Below, piece after piece: positions 35,633 to 42,827 of a DNA stretch of 64,000 nt (its first letter is position 1; every line of letters starts with the position of its first letter). A program made the translations under genes and the position numbers. The notes beneath the pieces are model-generated. The model was not told the DNA's origin, ran no database searches, and worked only from the letters and a program-made list of their open reading frames with translations. Origin of the DNA: Herbiconiux moechotypicola (lineage in GTDB: Bacteria > Actinomycetota > Actinomycetes > Actinomycetales > Microbacteriaceae); the NCBI RefSeq assembly GCF_024979255.1, contig NZ_JANLCN010000008.1:1-64000 (forward strand), given 5' to 3'.

Positions 35633-37728
35633 ATCACCGCACCGATGTAGGAGTACTTCACGAACACCTCCGAGGCGATGCCCGCCTCCTCGAGCACGCC
35701 CTGCAGGGCGGTGAGCATGTACCGCGAGTCCCACCCCATGTAGAGGAAGGTGTCGGTGTCGAGGGTGTCCCAGTGGCCGTTCCAGGCGCGGGAGTCGTAG
35801 ATGGGCCCCCCGCGGTCGGCGCTGAAGGCGATGACGCTCGGGCGCGCATCCGCCCACAGCCGCTTGAAGATGCGGTTGAAGAGGTACTTGACGTCGTAGA
35901 CCTCCCAGTGCTCGCCGCGGTACTCCACGTAGTCGAACTCGCGCTCCCAGCCGCGCGGCCAGCCGCGGCGCTTCACGGCGTCGAGGATGGGCGTGAGACC
36001 GTCGTCGTCGATGCCGCGGAGCGCGGGCCGCGGCCACACCCGCACGAACTCCTCGGTGAGCCGGACCGTGCGCTGGGCGATCGCGGCCGTGCCCCAGGTG
36101 CTGTGCTCGGCCAGGGCCGCCGTCGGTTCGAGCGCGCTGTCGGCGTAGAACGAGCGCTTCTCGGGGAACGACCGGTCGAAGGCCCCCTCGGCGAGCGGCT
36201 GCTCGAGCAGGGCGAGGTTGCCGAGGGTGGCGGCGAGGGCGCGGTGGCTGTTCTGCTCGTCGTCGCTGTAGTCGGCCCAGCGGCGCTCGCCGTCGCCCGA
36301 CCAGTCCTCGCCCGGGGCGAGCGGCACCACGTGCTCGAGATCGAGCCCGTCGAGCTGCTCGATCGACTCCACGCCCGAGAGCCGGCCCAGCACGTAGAAG
36401 GCGTGCGGCAGCTCGGAGTACTTCAGCGCCACGCGCACGCGCTCGTCGCTGGGGGTGATGCGCGCGATGGCCTGCACGAGCTGCTCGGGGCCCTCGTGGC
36501 GCGCTCGGCAGAGCCGGGCGATGAGCCGGTCGAGCGGGAGGCCCGACACAGAGCGGCGCAGCAGCAGCGACTGCAGCAGCTCGAGCGTGGCGACCAGCTC
36601 GTCGGTGGTCGAGCCGCCCGCCGCCCAGTCGGCGTAGGCGCGCATGACGAGGGGGTAGGAGCCGCGTCCGAAGGTGTTCACGTAGCCGAGCTGCTGGGCC
36701 ACCTCGGCCGCCGGTGCCTCCTCGGGTGCCAGCAGCACGCGGTAGGCCTCGGAGTACGCGCGCCACTCGGCGGCGTGTGCCCGCAGGGTGGCGAGGTCGA
36801 GCCGGGGGAAGACCTGCCGGAACACGTCGTAGACCGCGCGGCCGCCGGTGACCACCTCGCGCCCGGTCGTCATGACGAGGTAGTGCCGCCAGAACCCGGC
36901 GATCTGCTCGCCGGTGTTCTGCTCGATCGGGAGCCAGAACTCCTCTTCGACCTCACGCTGCTCCTCGTGCGAGAGGCCCATCAGCACGTAGTTGTGGATG
37001 AGCTCGTGGTCGCGCAGGGGCTCGCCGGTGGAGTTGAGGCTCTCGAAGATCTGCTGCGCGTTCGCGTCGGCGCCGAGGGTGATGGCGACGTGCTCGAGCC
37101 GCTGCAGCCCGCGCCAGATGCGGGGCACCTCGGCCGGCCGCACCTGGCTGCGGAAGAAGGCGTAGTTGTCGTCGAAGCGGGAGTCGCGCAGCTCGCCGCC
37201 GGCGTGGTCGCGCCGGTCGAGCACCACGCTCTCGAAGACGTCGGCCCAGGCGCGGTGGGGGCGCAGCTTGGTGCGGCCGGATGCGCGCACCAGTACGCGC
37301 TCCAGCTCGGCCGCGAGGGGGGCTGGGGCTTCGGTGTCGCTGCCGGTCGCGCCGCCCCGCGCATCCTGCAGCACCGTGTGGTGGAGGGCTGCGATGAGCA
37401 GCATGAGGGTGGTGATGCGCTGCTGGCCGTCGATGAGCACGAGTTCGGAGTCGTCGGCCGCCGGGCTGTCGGGCGCCGAACGGCCTGCCGCCGCACCGTC
37501 TGCCGCCGAGGACAGGATCGAGCCGATGAAGTGCCGGTCGTTCTCGGCCGAATCGCCCACCGCGCGGATGTCGGCGAGCAGTTGCTCGCATCCGCCGATG
37601 TCCCACCGGTACTGCCGCTGGTAGACCGGCACGACGATGGTGGTGCTCGGCTCGGAGAGCCAGGCGATGGTGTTGACGGCGGTCGCCTCGACGTTCGTCG
37701 CGGCGCGTGGAGCGGTGACCATATGCAT
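35629..37728 (-). CDS. GmrSD-like DUF262/DUF1524 protein (putative type IV restriction nuclease)
   Basis: A 699-residue protein. The N-terminal DUF262 domain has VPVYQRQYRWDI (about residue 30) and the NTP-binding-type motif LVLIDGQQRITTLM (about 90). The central part includes IFESLNSTGEPLRDHELIHN. A DUF1524 HNH-like nuclease motif follows: LDLEHVVPL then ATLGNLALLE and a Lys about ten residues on. The last 150 residues (WPRGWEREFDYVEYRGEHWE, YDSRAWNGHWDTLDTD) match nothing I know. GmrSD proteins cut modified phage DNA. Start codon 37728 or 37722; neither has a clear ribosome binding site. Its stop overlaps the dienelactone hydrolase start. Confidence 0.84.
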   Translation of the reverse strand: MHMVTAPRAATNVEATAVNTIAWLSEPSTTIVVPVYQRQYRWDIGGCEQLLADIRAVGDSAENDRHFIGSILSSAADGAAAGRSAPDSPAADDSELVLIDGQQRITTLMLLIAALHHTVLQDARGGATGSDTEAPAPLAAELERVLVRASGRTKLRPHRAWADVFESVVLDRRDHAGGELRDSRFDDNYAFFRSQVRPAEVPRIWRGLQRLEHVAITLGADANAQQIFESLNSTGEPLRDHELIHNYVLMGLSHEEQREVEEEFWLPIEQNTGEQIAGFWRHYLVMTTGREVVTGGRAVYDVFRQVFPRLDLATLRAHAAEWRAYSEAYRVLLAPEEAPAAEVAQQLGYVNTFGRGSYPLVMRAYADWAAGGSTTDELVATLELLQSLLLRRSVSGLPLDRLIARLCRARHEGPEQLVQAIARITPSDERVRVALKYSELPHAFYVLGRLSGVESIEQLDGLDLEHVVPLAPGEDWSGDGERRWADYSDDEQNSHRALAATLGNLALLEQPLAEGAFDRSFPEKRSFYADSALEPTAALAEHSTWGTAAIAQRTVRLTEEFVRVWPRPALRGIDDDGLTPILDAVKRRGWPRGWEREFDYVEYRGEHWEVYDVKYLFNRIFKRLWADARPSVIAFSADRGGPIYDSRAWNGHWDTLDTDTFLYMGWDSRYMLTALQGVLEEAGIASEVFVKYSYIGAVM

Positions 37729-37787
37729 CGAGCTTAGTGGAGACCAACACGCTGAGCGGGGTCTGTGGATGCGGCGAAACCTCGCTG

Positions 37788-37806
37788 TTAGGCTCGCCTT
37801 AGTTGG
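37788..37806 (+). promoter_or_regulatory. possible iron box upstream of oxygenase-like gene
   Basis: TTAGGCTCGCCTTAGTTGG contains TTAGGC and GCCTTA around a central TCG, partly palindromic and similar to DtxR/IdeR boxes, but matching only about 11 of 19 consensus positions. It lies 36 bases upstream of the start. Confidence 0.4.
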
Positions 37807-37842
37807 ACCTGTTAAAACGTGCTGGTCCTCCGACGAAAGGAC

Positions 37843-38628
37843 ATGACGACCGTCATGGCATACATCACCTCCGCCGCTCTCGAAGAGACCGGCTACGTCG
37901 TCCTCGACAGCTACGGCAGCGAGATCGACCCCAAGGAATGGCTCGACATCGAGTACGTCGACTGGAAGTCCTCCGGCGACACCCGGTTCGCGCCCCTCGC
38001 CAGCGCCAAGGGCGACATCGAGTGCAACGGCTTCTGGAACCACAAGCCGCCGCGCACCGACAAGGACGGCGTCTGGATCGACTCCCAGACCGCCATCGCC
38101 CCCACCCTCACTGCGCGCGCGCAGGAGCCGGGGTCGAACGTGGGCCGCTGCCGCGTGATCGAGCTGCAGCCGAACACCTACGCCGACTGCCTCTACAACC
38201 TCCACCAGGACGACAACAACCGCCTGAACCCCGACGGCACCGGCTGGGTCGTGCGATCGTTCTTCAACCTCACCGACGACAAGGACAGCTACTTCGTGCT
38301 GCGGGAGAACCGCACCGACCCGAGCGAGGAGACGCGCATCGCCCTCCCCGCCGGCGCCCAGCTGGTCATCGACACGCAGCGCCTGTGGCACGCCGCCACC
38401 CACCTCGGCACCGAGCCGCGGTACTGCCTCATCACCTCGTGGGAATCGGGCCCCGAGCTCGACGCCTACATCGCCAAGTACAACGGCGTGAACAAGGTGG
38501 AGAGCGTCGTGGTCGACCAGGAGACCCTGGATGCGGGCCAGGCCGAGCAGGCCCGCCGCATCGCGGCCCGTGCCGCCGCCCTCGCGGCGCGCGGTCAGGC
38601 CGAGAAGGTGGCGATGAGCGAGGCCTGA
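37843..38628 (+). CDS. 2OG-Fe(II) oxygenase-like protein
   Basis: A 261-residue soluble protein. A cupin-type iron site is suggested by LHQDD (H-x-D) near residue 120, the distal His in LWHAATHLG near 180 and an Arg in EPRYCLITSW, the order seen in 2-oxoglutarate-dependent oxygenases. I do not recognise a specific family. The last 45 residues are Ala/Arg-rich and helical. AAAGGAC precedes the ATG at 37843. It is divergent from the GmrSD-like gene and has an iron-box-like sequence upstream, which would suit an iron-dependent enzyme. Confidence 0.6.
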   Translation: MTTVMAYITSAALEETGYVVLDSYGSEIDPKEWLDIEYVDWKSSGDTRFAPLASAKGDIECNGFWNHKPPRTDKDGVWIDSQTAIAPTLTARAQEPGSNVGRCRVIELQPNTYADCLYNLHQDDNNRLNPDGTGWVVRSFFNLTDDKDSYFVLRENRTDPSEETRIALPAGAQLVIDTQRLWHAATHLGTEPRYCLITSWESGPELDAYIAKYNGVNKVESVVVDQETLDAGQAEQARRIAARAAALAARGQAEKVAMSEA

Positions 38629-38744
38629 TCCTCTCTCAGCGAGTCAGCCTCCTGAGGCGACGGTCGCGAGGGCCCCGGATGCGCATCCCGCGCGCCGGGG
38701 CCCTCGTGCGTCGGCCCTTCGTGCATCGCGGCGCTCGACGGGGT

Positions 38745-38760
38745 GTATCACGGGTGATAC
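38745..38760. promoter_or_regulatory. operator palindrome of the toxin-antitoxin operon
   Basis: GTATCAC-GG-GTGATAC is a perfect inverted repeat nine bases upstream of the antitoxin ATG. Phd-type antitoxins bind such sites and repress their own operon. Confidence 0.7.
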
Positions 38761-38769
38761 GTTGGGGGT

Positions 38770-39006
38770 ATGTCGGTGGTGAGCGTGCGTGATCTGCGCA
38801 ATCGAGGCGGTGAGGTGCTGGCGCGCGTGGGCCGGGGGGAGACCCTGGTGGTGACCAGCGACGGCACCCGGGTCGCCGAGCTGCGCCCGCTCACGCGGCG
38901 ATCGCCCTCGACGGCCGAGCTCGTGGCGCGGCGGCGGGCGCTCCCCGCGGTCGATCCCGCCGAGTTGCGGGCCGACATCGACGCGCTCATCGACCCCGAA
39001 TTGTGA
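38770..39006 (+). CDS. Phd/YefM-family antitoxin
   Basis: A 78-residue antitoxin. The N-terminal Phd fold is typical: SVRDLRNRGGEVLARVGRGE then LVVTSDGTRVAELRPL. The C-terminal Glu/Asp-rich tail (PAELRADIDALIDPEL) is the toxin-neutralising part. A perfect operator lies upstream. The stop (TGA, 39004-39006) overlaps the first unit of a 14-bp tandem repeat separating it from the toxin gene. Confidence 0.9.
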   Translation: MSVVSVRDLRNRGGEVLARVGRGETLVVTSDGTRVAELRPLTRRSPSTAELVARRRALPAVDPAELRADIDALIDPEL

Positions 39007-39064
39007 GCACCGAATCGTGAGCACCGAATCGTGAGCACCGAACTGTGAGCACCGACCTGTGAGC
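39003..39064 (+). repeat. 14-bp tandem repeat at the antitoxin-toxin junction
   Basis: Units start at 39003, 39017, 39031 and 39045 (GTGAGCACCGAATC, twice exact, then ACT and CCT endings), with a partial fifth, GTGAGC, at 39059. Every unit starts with GTGA, a stop/start overlap. The fifth GTG is the likely toxin start. Confidence 0.93.
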
Positions 39065-39535
39065 GCTCCTCGGCGGACGCCGGATGCCGACGCTGACGCC
39101 GATGAGCACGAGACGACGACGATCCTCGTGAGCGAGGCGGGTCTGCTCGACACCTCCACGGTCATCCTGCTCGGCCGCGTCGCGCATCCGGAGCACCTTC
39201 CCGACGAGCTGCTGGTGAGCACGATCACCCTGGCCGAACTCAGTGTCGGGCCCCACGTCGCGCGCGACGACGTGAGCCGGGCCGCGCGGCAGGCGCATCT
39301 GCAGCAGGCCGAGGCCGACTTCGAGCCGCTCCCGTTCGACGCGGCGGCCGCGCGCATGTTCGGGGTGGTGGCCGCCGGGCTGCGGGCGTCGGGGCGGAAG
39401 CCCGGGGCCAGGGCCTACGACGCGCTGATCGCGTCGGTGGCGATGGCCAACGGGCTGCCAGTGGTGACGGCGAATCCGCGGGACTTCCGTGGCATCCGCG
39501 GGCTCTCGGTGATCGAGGTGGAACTGGAGGACTGA
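39059..39535 (+). CDS. vapC: PIN-domain toxin, VapC type
   Basis: A 158-residue ribonuclease toxin. PIN-domain acidic residues are present: LLDTSTVILL (first Asp), TLAELSVG (Glu), AYDALIASVA (Asp) and ANPRDFRGI (Asp). It should cleave RNA and be held inactive by the antitoxin before it. The GTG at 39059 is the last repeat copy; a later GTG at 39128 (SEAGLLDTS) would remove 23 poorly conserved residues and resembles the usual VapC start. Spacing from the antitoxin is set by the 14-bp repeats. Confidence 0.88.
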   Translation: MSAPRRTPDADADADEHETTTILVSEAGLLDTSTVILLGRVAHPEHLPDELLVSTITLAELSVGPHVARDDVSRAARQAHLQQAEADFEPLPFDAAAARMFGVVAAGLRASGRKPGARAYDALIASVAMANGLPVVTANPRDFRGIRGLSVIEVELED

Positions 39536-39557
39536 CCGCGGGGCGGGTCTGGCGGCG

Positions 39558-39962
39558 TCAGGCCTGGCTGACGCGGAGCATGTTGCCGGCGGGGTCGCGG
39601 AACGCGGCGTCGCGCACGCCCCAGAACTGGTCGGTGGGCTCCTGGAGGATCTCGGCGGCACCCGACGCGCGCACGCGCTCGAAGGTGGAGTCGAGGTCGT
39701 CGGCGCGGAAGAGCACGCCGGGCAGCTCGCCCTTGGCGAGCATGGCGGCCAGCGCGGCGCCGTCTTCGGGGGAGCGGCCCGCCTGCGGCTGCGAGAGCAC
39801 GATCTCGATCTCGGGCTGCGAGGGGGTGACGAGGGTGATCCAGCGGTAGCCGTCGTTGGCCACCTCGTTGCGCACCTCGAGGCCGAGGACGTCGCGGTAG
39901 AAGGAGAGGGCTGCGTCGGGGTCGTCGACGAGCACGTGCACGTGGCTGAGTGAGACTGTCAT
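39558..39962 (-). CDS. VOC/glyoxalase-fold protein
   Basis: A 134-residue vicinal-oxygen-chelate protein. Paired beta-alpha-beta-beta-beta modules are visible: SHVHVLVDDPDAALSFYRDV, LGLEVRNEV, then the second half LFRADDLDSTFERV ... DPAGNMLRVSQ. Metal-ligand positions (His near the start, Glu in EIEIVL) are plausible. It follows the AraC gene by ten bases and is probably in its operon. Such pairs often act in resistance or small-molecule modification; substrate unknown. Confidence 0.88.
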   Translation of the reverse strand: MTVSLSHVHVLVDDPDAALSFYRDVLGLEVRNEVANDGYRWITLVTPSQPEIEIVLSQPQAGRSPEDGAALAAMLAKGELPGVLFRADDLDSTFERVRASGAAEILQEPTDQFWGVRDAAFRDPAGNMLRVSQA

Positions 39963-39972
39963 GGCACCGACG

Positions 39973-40506
39973 CTAGCGCGTGGTGGTGGCGGCCGCTTCT
40001 CCGATCCTGCTCGGTTGCGGTTGCGGTTGCGGTTGCGGTTGCGGTTGCGGTTGCGGTTGCGGTTGCGGGGTGCTCGCCTGCGCCCCCTTCTCGCGGCGGG
40101 GCCGGCCCAGCACCATCGCCGCGCATCCGGGAACCACCGCGACGTCGTCGTGGTCGCGGGCACGGTAGGCGCTCGGTGTCTCGCCCACGATCTCGGTGAA
40201 GCGCGCACTGAACGAGCCGAGGCTGGTGCAGCCGACCAGCACGCAGACCTCGCTCACACTGAGCTCGCCCTGCCGCAGCAGTGCCTTCGCGCGTTCGATG
40301 CGGCGCGTCATGAGGTGCGAGTAGGGGGTCTCACCGTAGGCCTCGCGGAAGCGGCGGCTGAAGTGGGCGGTGGACATGAGCGCCGTGCGGGCGAGTGCGG
40401 CCACGTCGAGGGGCTGGGCGTACTCGCGGTCCATGCGGTCGCGGGCACGGCGCAGCAGCCTGAGTTCGTCGAGGTCGGCCGCGGCTGCGCGATCGATGGC
40501 CGTCAT
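39973..40506 (-). CDS. AraC-family regulator with Gln-Pro tail
   Basis: A 177-residue protein made almost only of the double helix-turn-helix DNA-binding domain: VAALARTALMSTAHFSRRFR and SVSEVCVLVGCTSLGSFSARFTEIVG. There is no N-terminal sensor domain. The C-terminal tail is nine Gln-Pro pairs coded by a hexamer repeat (40013-40066). The start could also be 40515. It lies upstream of, and probably controls, the VOC gene. Confidence 0.87.
   Translation of the reverse strand: MTAIDRAAAADLDELRLLRRARDRMDREYAQPLDVAALARTALMSTAHFSRRFREAYGETPYSHLMTRRIERAKALLRQGELSVSEVCVLVGCTSLGSFSARFTEIVGETPSAYRARDHDDVAVVPGCAAMVLGRPRREKGAQASTPQPQPQPQPQPQPQPQPQPSRIGEAAATTTR
40013..40066 (+). repeat. hexanucleotide microsatellite (GGTTGC)9
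   Basis: Nine exact copies of GGTTGC on the plus strand code for (Gln-Pro)9 near the C-terminus of the AraC regulator. Copy-number changes stay in frame. Confidence 0.95.
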
Positions 40507-40676
40507 GGAGACCATTATCGCGGCCGCCACACCGACCAGGCCGTGGCTGCGGATGCGCGGGGCGCGGGGTAGGGGGGGGCAGTGAGTGGTGGGTGGCGGC
40601 GGATGCGCGGGTGGCGAGGCGATGCCGGTCGGCCTACGGTGGGGCGAAGCACGACGATGACCAGAGGAGGAGTGCG

Positions 40677-40802
40677 ATGACCGACGACAAGACCCCCGAT
40701 TCCGCAGCACCCGATCCCGACGAGTTGCCCGACGGATCGGGCTCCGACGGCAGCGACCCCGAAGAGGGCGCCGACACCGCATCGGGCGGCAGCGCCGACT
40801 GA
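40677..40802 (+). CDS. small acidic peptide
   Basis: A 41-residue, very acidic protein (about 12 Asp/Glu) ending TASGGSAD. GAGGAGGAG lies about seven bases before the ATG. No family is assigned. Small size and bias make it less certain, but the ribosome site is strong. Confidence 0.55.
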   Translation: MTDDKTPDSAAPDPDELPDGSGSDGSDPEEGADTASGGSAD

Positions 40803-40856
40803 TCGCTCGATGTCAAGCCCCGCGCGCCGCGCGGGGTGTGGTGGTGCGGTGAATGC

Positions 40857-41114
40857 ATGCTCCACGAACCGCATCCGCTCCCCGACACACTCATCCCCAC
40901 CGACAGTCTGCGCTGGCGATCCCCCCAGCCCGGGTTGTGGGTGGCCGTCAGGGCCGATGGGCGCCCCGCAGGAGTGATGACCGAGCGCTGGGCGGAGGGA
41001 TATCAGGTGACGACGTCGCACGGGCGCGATCTCGGCACGTTCCCCGACCGTGGAGCGGCGACCGCAGCGCTCGAGCGCGCCGAGTCGTATCGTCGGGCCC
41101 GGTCGCTGCACTGA
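40857..41114 (+). CDS. hypothetical protein
   Basis: An 85-residue protein with a conserved-looking core (SLRWRSPQPGLWVAVRADGR, GYQVTTSHGRDLGTF). The ATG at 40857 is preferred; a GTG at 40836 would add CWWCGEC-type residues. No domain recognised. Confidence 0.6.
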   Translation: MLHEPHPLPDTLIPTDSLRWRSPQPGLWVAVRADGRPAGVMTERWAEGYQVTTSHGRDLGTFPDRGAATAALERAESYRRARSLH

Positions 41115-41177
41115 CGCCGGGTGCAGGGCCGGCTCGCACCAGGTGCGCCGCTCCATGCATCCGTGTCAGGATCGACC

Positions 41178-42116
41178 ATGCCCGATTGCCTGATGCTGCT
41201 CGACACGGCCTCGCTCTACTTCCGTGCCTTCTACGGCGTGCCCGACACCCTGCGGCGGGCCGACGGCACCCCCGTGAACGCCGTGCGGGGGCTGCTCGAC
41301 ATGATCGCGCGACTCGTCACCGAGTTCGGGGCCACCCACCTCGTGGCGTGCTGGGACGACGACTGGCGCCCGCAGTGGCGGGTCGACCTGCTGCCGAGCT
41401 ACAAGGCCCACCGGGTGGCCGAGGTGGTGGAGGCCGGGCCCGACGTGGAGGTGGTGCCCGACCCGCTCGAGGCGCAGATCCCGATGATCCTGCGCACCCT
41501 CGGTCTCGCGGGCGTCGCCGTCGTCGGAGCGGCGCAGCACGAGGCCGACGACGTGATCGGGAGCTATGCGACGGGCGCGCCGATGCCGGTCGACGTGGTC
41601 ACCGGCGATCGCGACCTGTTCCAGCTGGTCTCCGACTCCGACGGCGTGCGCGTGATCTATACCGCTCGCGGCATGAAGAACCTCGAGCTGGTGACGGATG
41701 CGGTGGTGGTGTCGAAGTACAGGGTGCTCCCCGAGCAGTACGCCGATTTCGCGACCCTGCGCGGCGACGCCTCCGACGGCCTCCCCGGGGTGGCGGGCGT
41801 GGGCGAGAAGACCGCGGCGACGCTGCTCGGGCAGTACGGCACGCTCGACGCGCTGCGCGCGGCGGCGGCGGATGCGGCGAGCGGGCTGAGCGGCTCGGTA
41901 CGGCTGAAGATCGAGGCGGCAGCCGACTACCTCGACGTGGCCCCCACGGTGGTGAAGGTCGTGCGCGACCTGCCGGTGCCGTCGATCGACGAGATCGGTG
42001 CGCGGCTCGCGCCCGTCGCGGGCGAGGCGAGAGCGGAGCTCGAGGCGCTCGTGGGCGAGTGGAACCTCGGCGGGTCGGTGGGGCGGCTGCTCGAGGCGCT
42101 CGATCGCACGGAGTGA
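41178..42116 (+). CDS. 5'-3' exonuclease (PolI N-terminal-like / FEN family)
   Basis: A 312-residue FEN-type nuclease. Acidic metal-binding positions are in MLLDTASLYFR, WDDDWRPQWR, HEADDVIGSYA and TGDRDLFQLV, followed by the helix-hairpin-helix GVAGVGEKTAATLL. LPSYKAHR is a further family motif. It resembles the N-terminal domain of DNA polymerase I but is free-standing, and would remove flaps or primers. The ATG at 41178 is used; an upstream GTG at 41121 lacks support. Convergent with the next gene, four bases between stops. Confidence 0.9.
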   Translation: MPDCLMLLDTASLYFRAFYGVPDTLRRADGTPVNAVRGLLDMIARLVTEFGATHLVACWDDDWRPQWRVDLLPSYKAHRVAEVVEAGPDVEVVPDPLEAQIPMILRTLGLAGVAVVGAAQHEADDVIGSYATGAPMPVDVVTGDRDLFQLVSDSDGVRVIYTARGMKNLELVTDAVVVSKYRVLPEQYADFATLRGDASDGLPGVAGVGEKTAATLLGQYGTLDALRAAAADAASGLSGSVRLKIEAAADYLDVAPTVVKVVRDLPVPSIDEIGARLAPVAGEARAELEALVGEWNLGGSVGRLLEALDRTE

Positions 42117-42120
42117 GCGC

Positions 42121-42669
42121 TCAGGCAGGCCGGCGACGTGCCGACCGGGCCACCCCGGTGCGGCGCAGGGCAGCGGCGATGCCGATGCCGAGCGCCGTGC
42201 CCGCCAGGCAGCTGGCGAGGTTGACGGCGAAGAACAGGATCTGCACGGGCACCGTCATCGACCCCAGGTCGTAGGCGGCCCAGGCGAGCAGCGGGTACCC
42301 GATGCCAGCGGCGGCCGCTCCGGCGTAGTGCTGCCAGACCGTCCAGAACCGGTAGAGCACCACCAGGAACCCGACTTCGGCGAAGAACGCCCAGAACACG
42401 TTGGTGGCCACCGTCGAGAAGCCGTACCCCGAGAACGGGATGAGTACCAGACCCGAGATGAGCCCCACCAGCAGCCCCGCACCGGGCCGCTGCAGCAGCC
42501 GCAGCCCCACCACCGCGGGCAGCAGCCAGAGCCCGGCCAGGGCGATCCCCACGAACGGCACGGTGGCGTAGAGCACGGTCGACAGCCAGTTCGCCGGCGC
42601 GAGCAGCAGCCCGCCGGCCACGCCCAGCGCGGCGCAGGTGAGCAGGTAGGAGGTGGACACTCGTCTCAT
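42121..42669 (-). CDS. ECF transporter S-component-like membrane protein (YkoE type)
   Basis: A 182-residue protein with five or six hydrophobic helices. The sequence STSYLLTCAALGVAGGLLLA, LPAVVGLRLLQRPGAGLLVG and IPFSGYGFSTV resembles the YkoE/HMP-thiamine substrate-binding component. The ATG at 42669 gives a proper first helix. No ATPase or T-component gene is adjacent. A thiamine-precursor role is inference only. Confidence 0.72.
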   Translation of the reverse strand: MRRVSTSYLLTCAALGVAGGLLLAPANWLSTVLYATVPFVGIALAGLWLLPAVVGLRLLQRPGAGLLVGLISGLVLIPFSGYGFSTVATNVFWAFFAEVGFLVVLYRFWTVWQHYAGAAAAGIGYPLLAWAAYDLGSMTVPVQILFFAVNLASCLAGTALGIGIAAALRRTGVARSARRRPA

Positions 42670-42827
42670 CGCCACGAGCCTAGCGGGAGGCCCGAGGGCG
42701 AGCGGCGTGGAGGCGAGCGGCGTGCGGCGAGCGGCGAGCGCCGTGGTGCGTGCCGGGCTGTGCGGCCGGGACGACGACGGCCGATAGAGTCGGAGGACAG
42801 CCTGGCCACCGGTTCGAGGGGACATCG

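Noticed and set aside
35629-38403. N-terminal extension of the GmrSD-like protein to position 38403
   Set aside because: The extension would read through the oxygenase-like gene on the other strand; DUF262 homology begins near the 37728 start.
39003-39064. 14-bp repeats as a CRISPR array
   Set aside because: Units are adjacent without spacers and lie within an operon junction.
40013-40066. Hexamer repeats as a regulatory repeat or CRISPR
   Set aside because: In-frame within the AraC coding region; a simple microsatellite.
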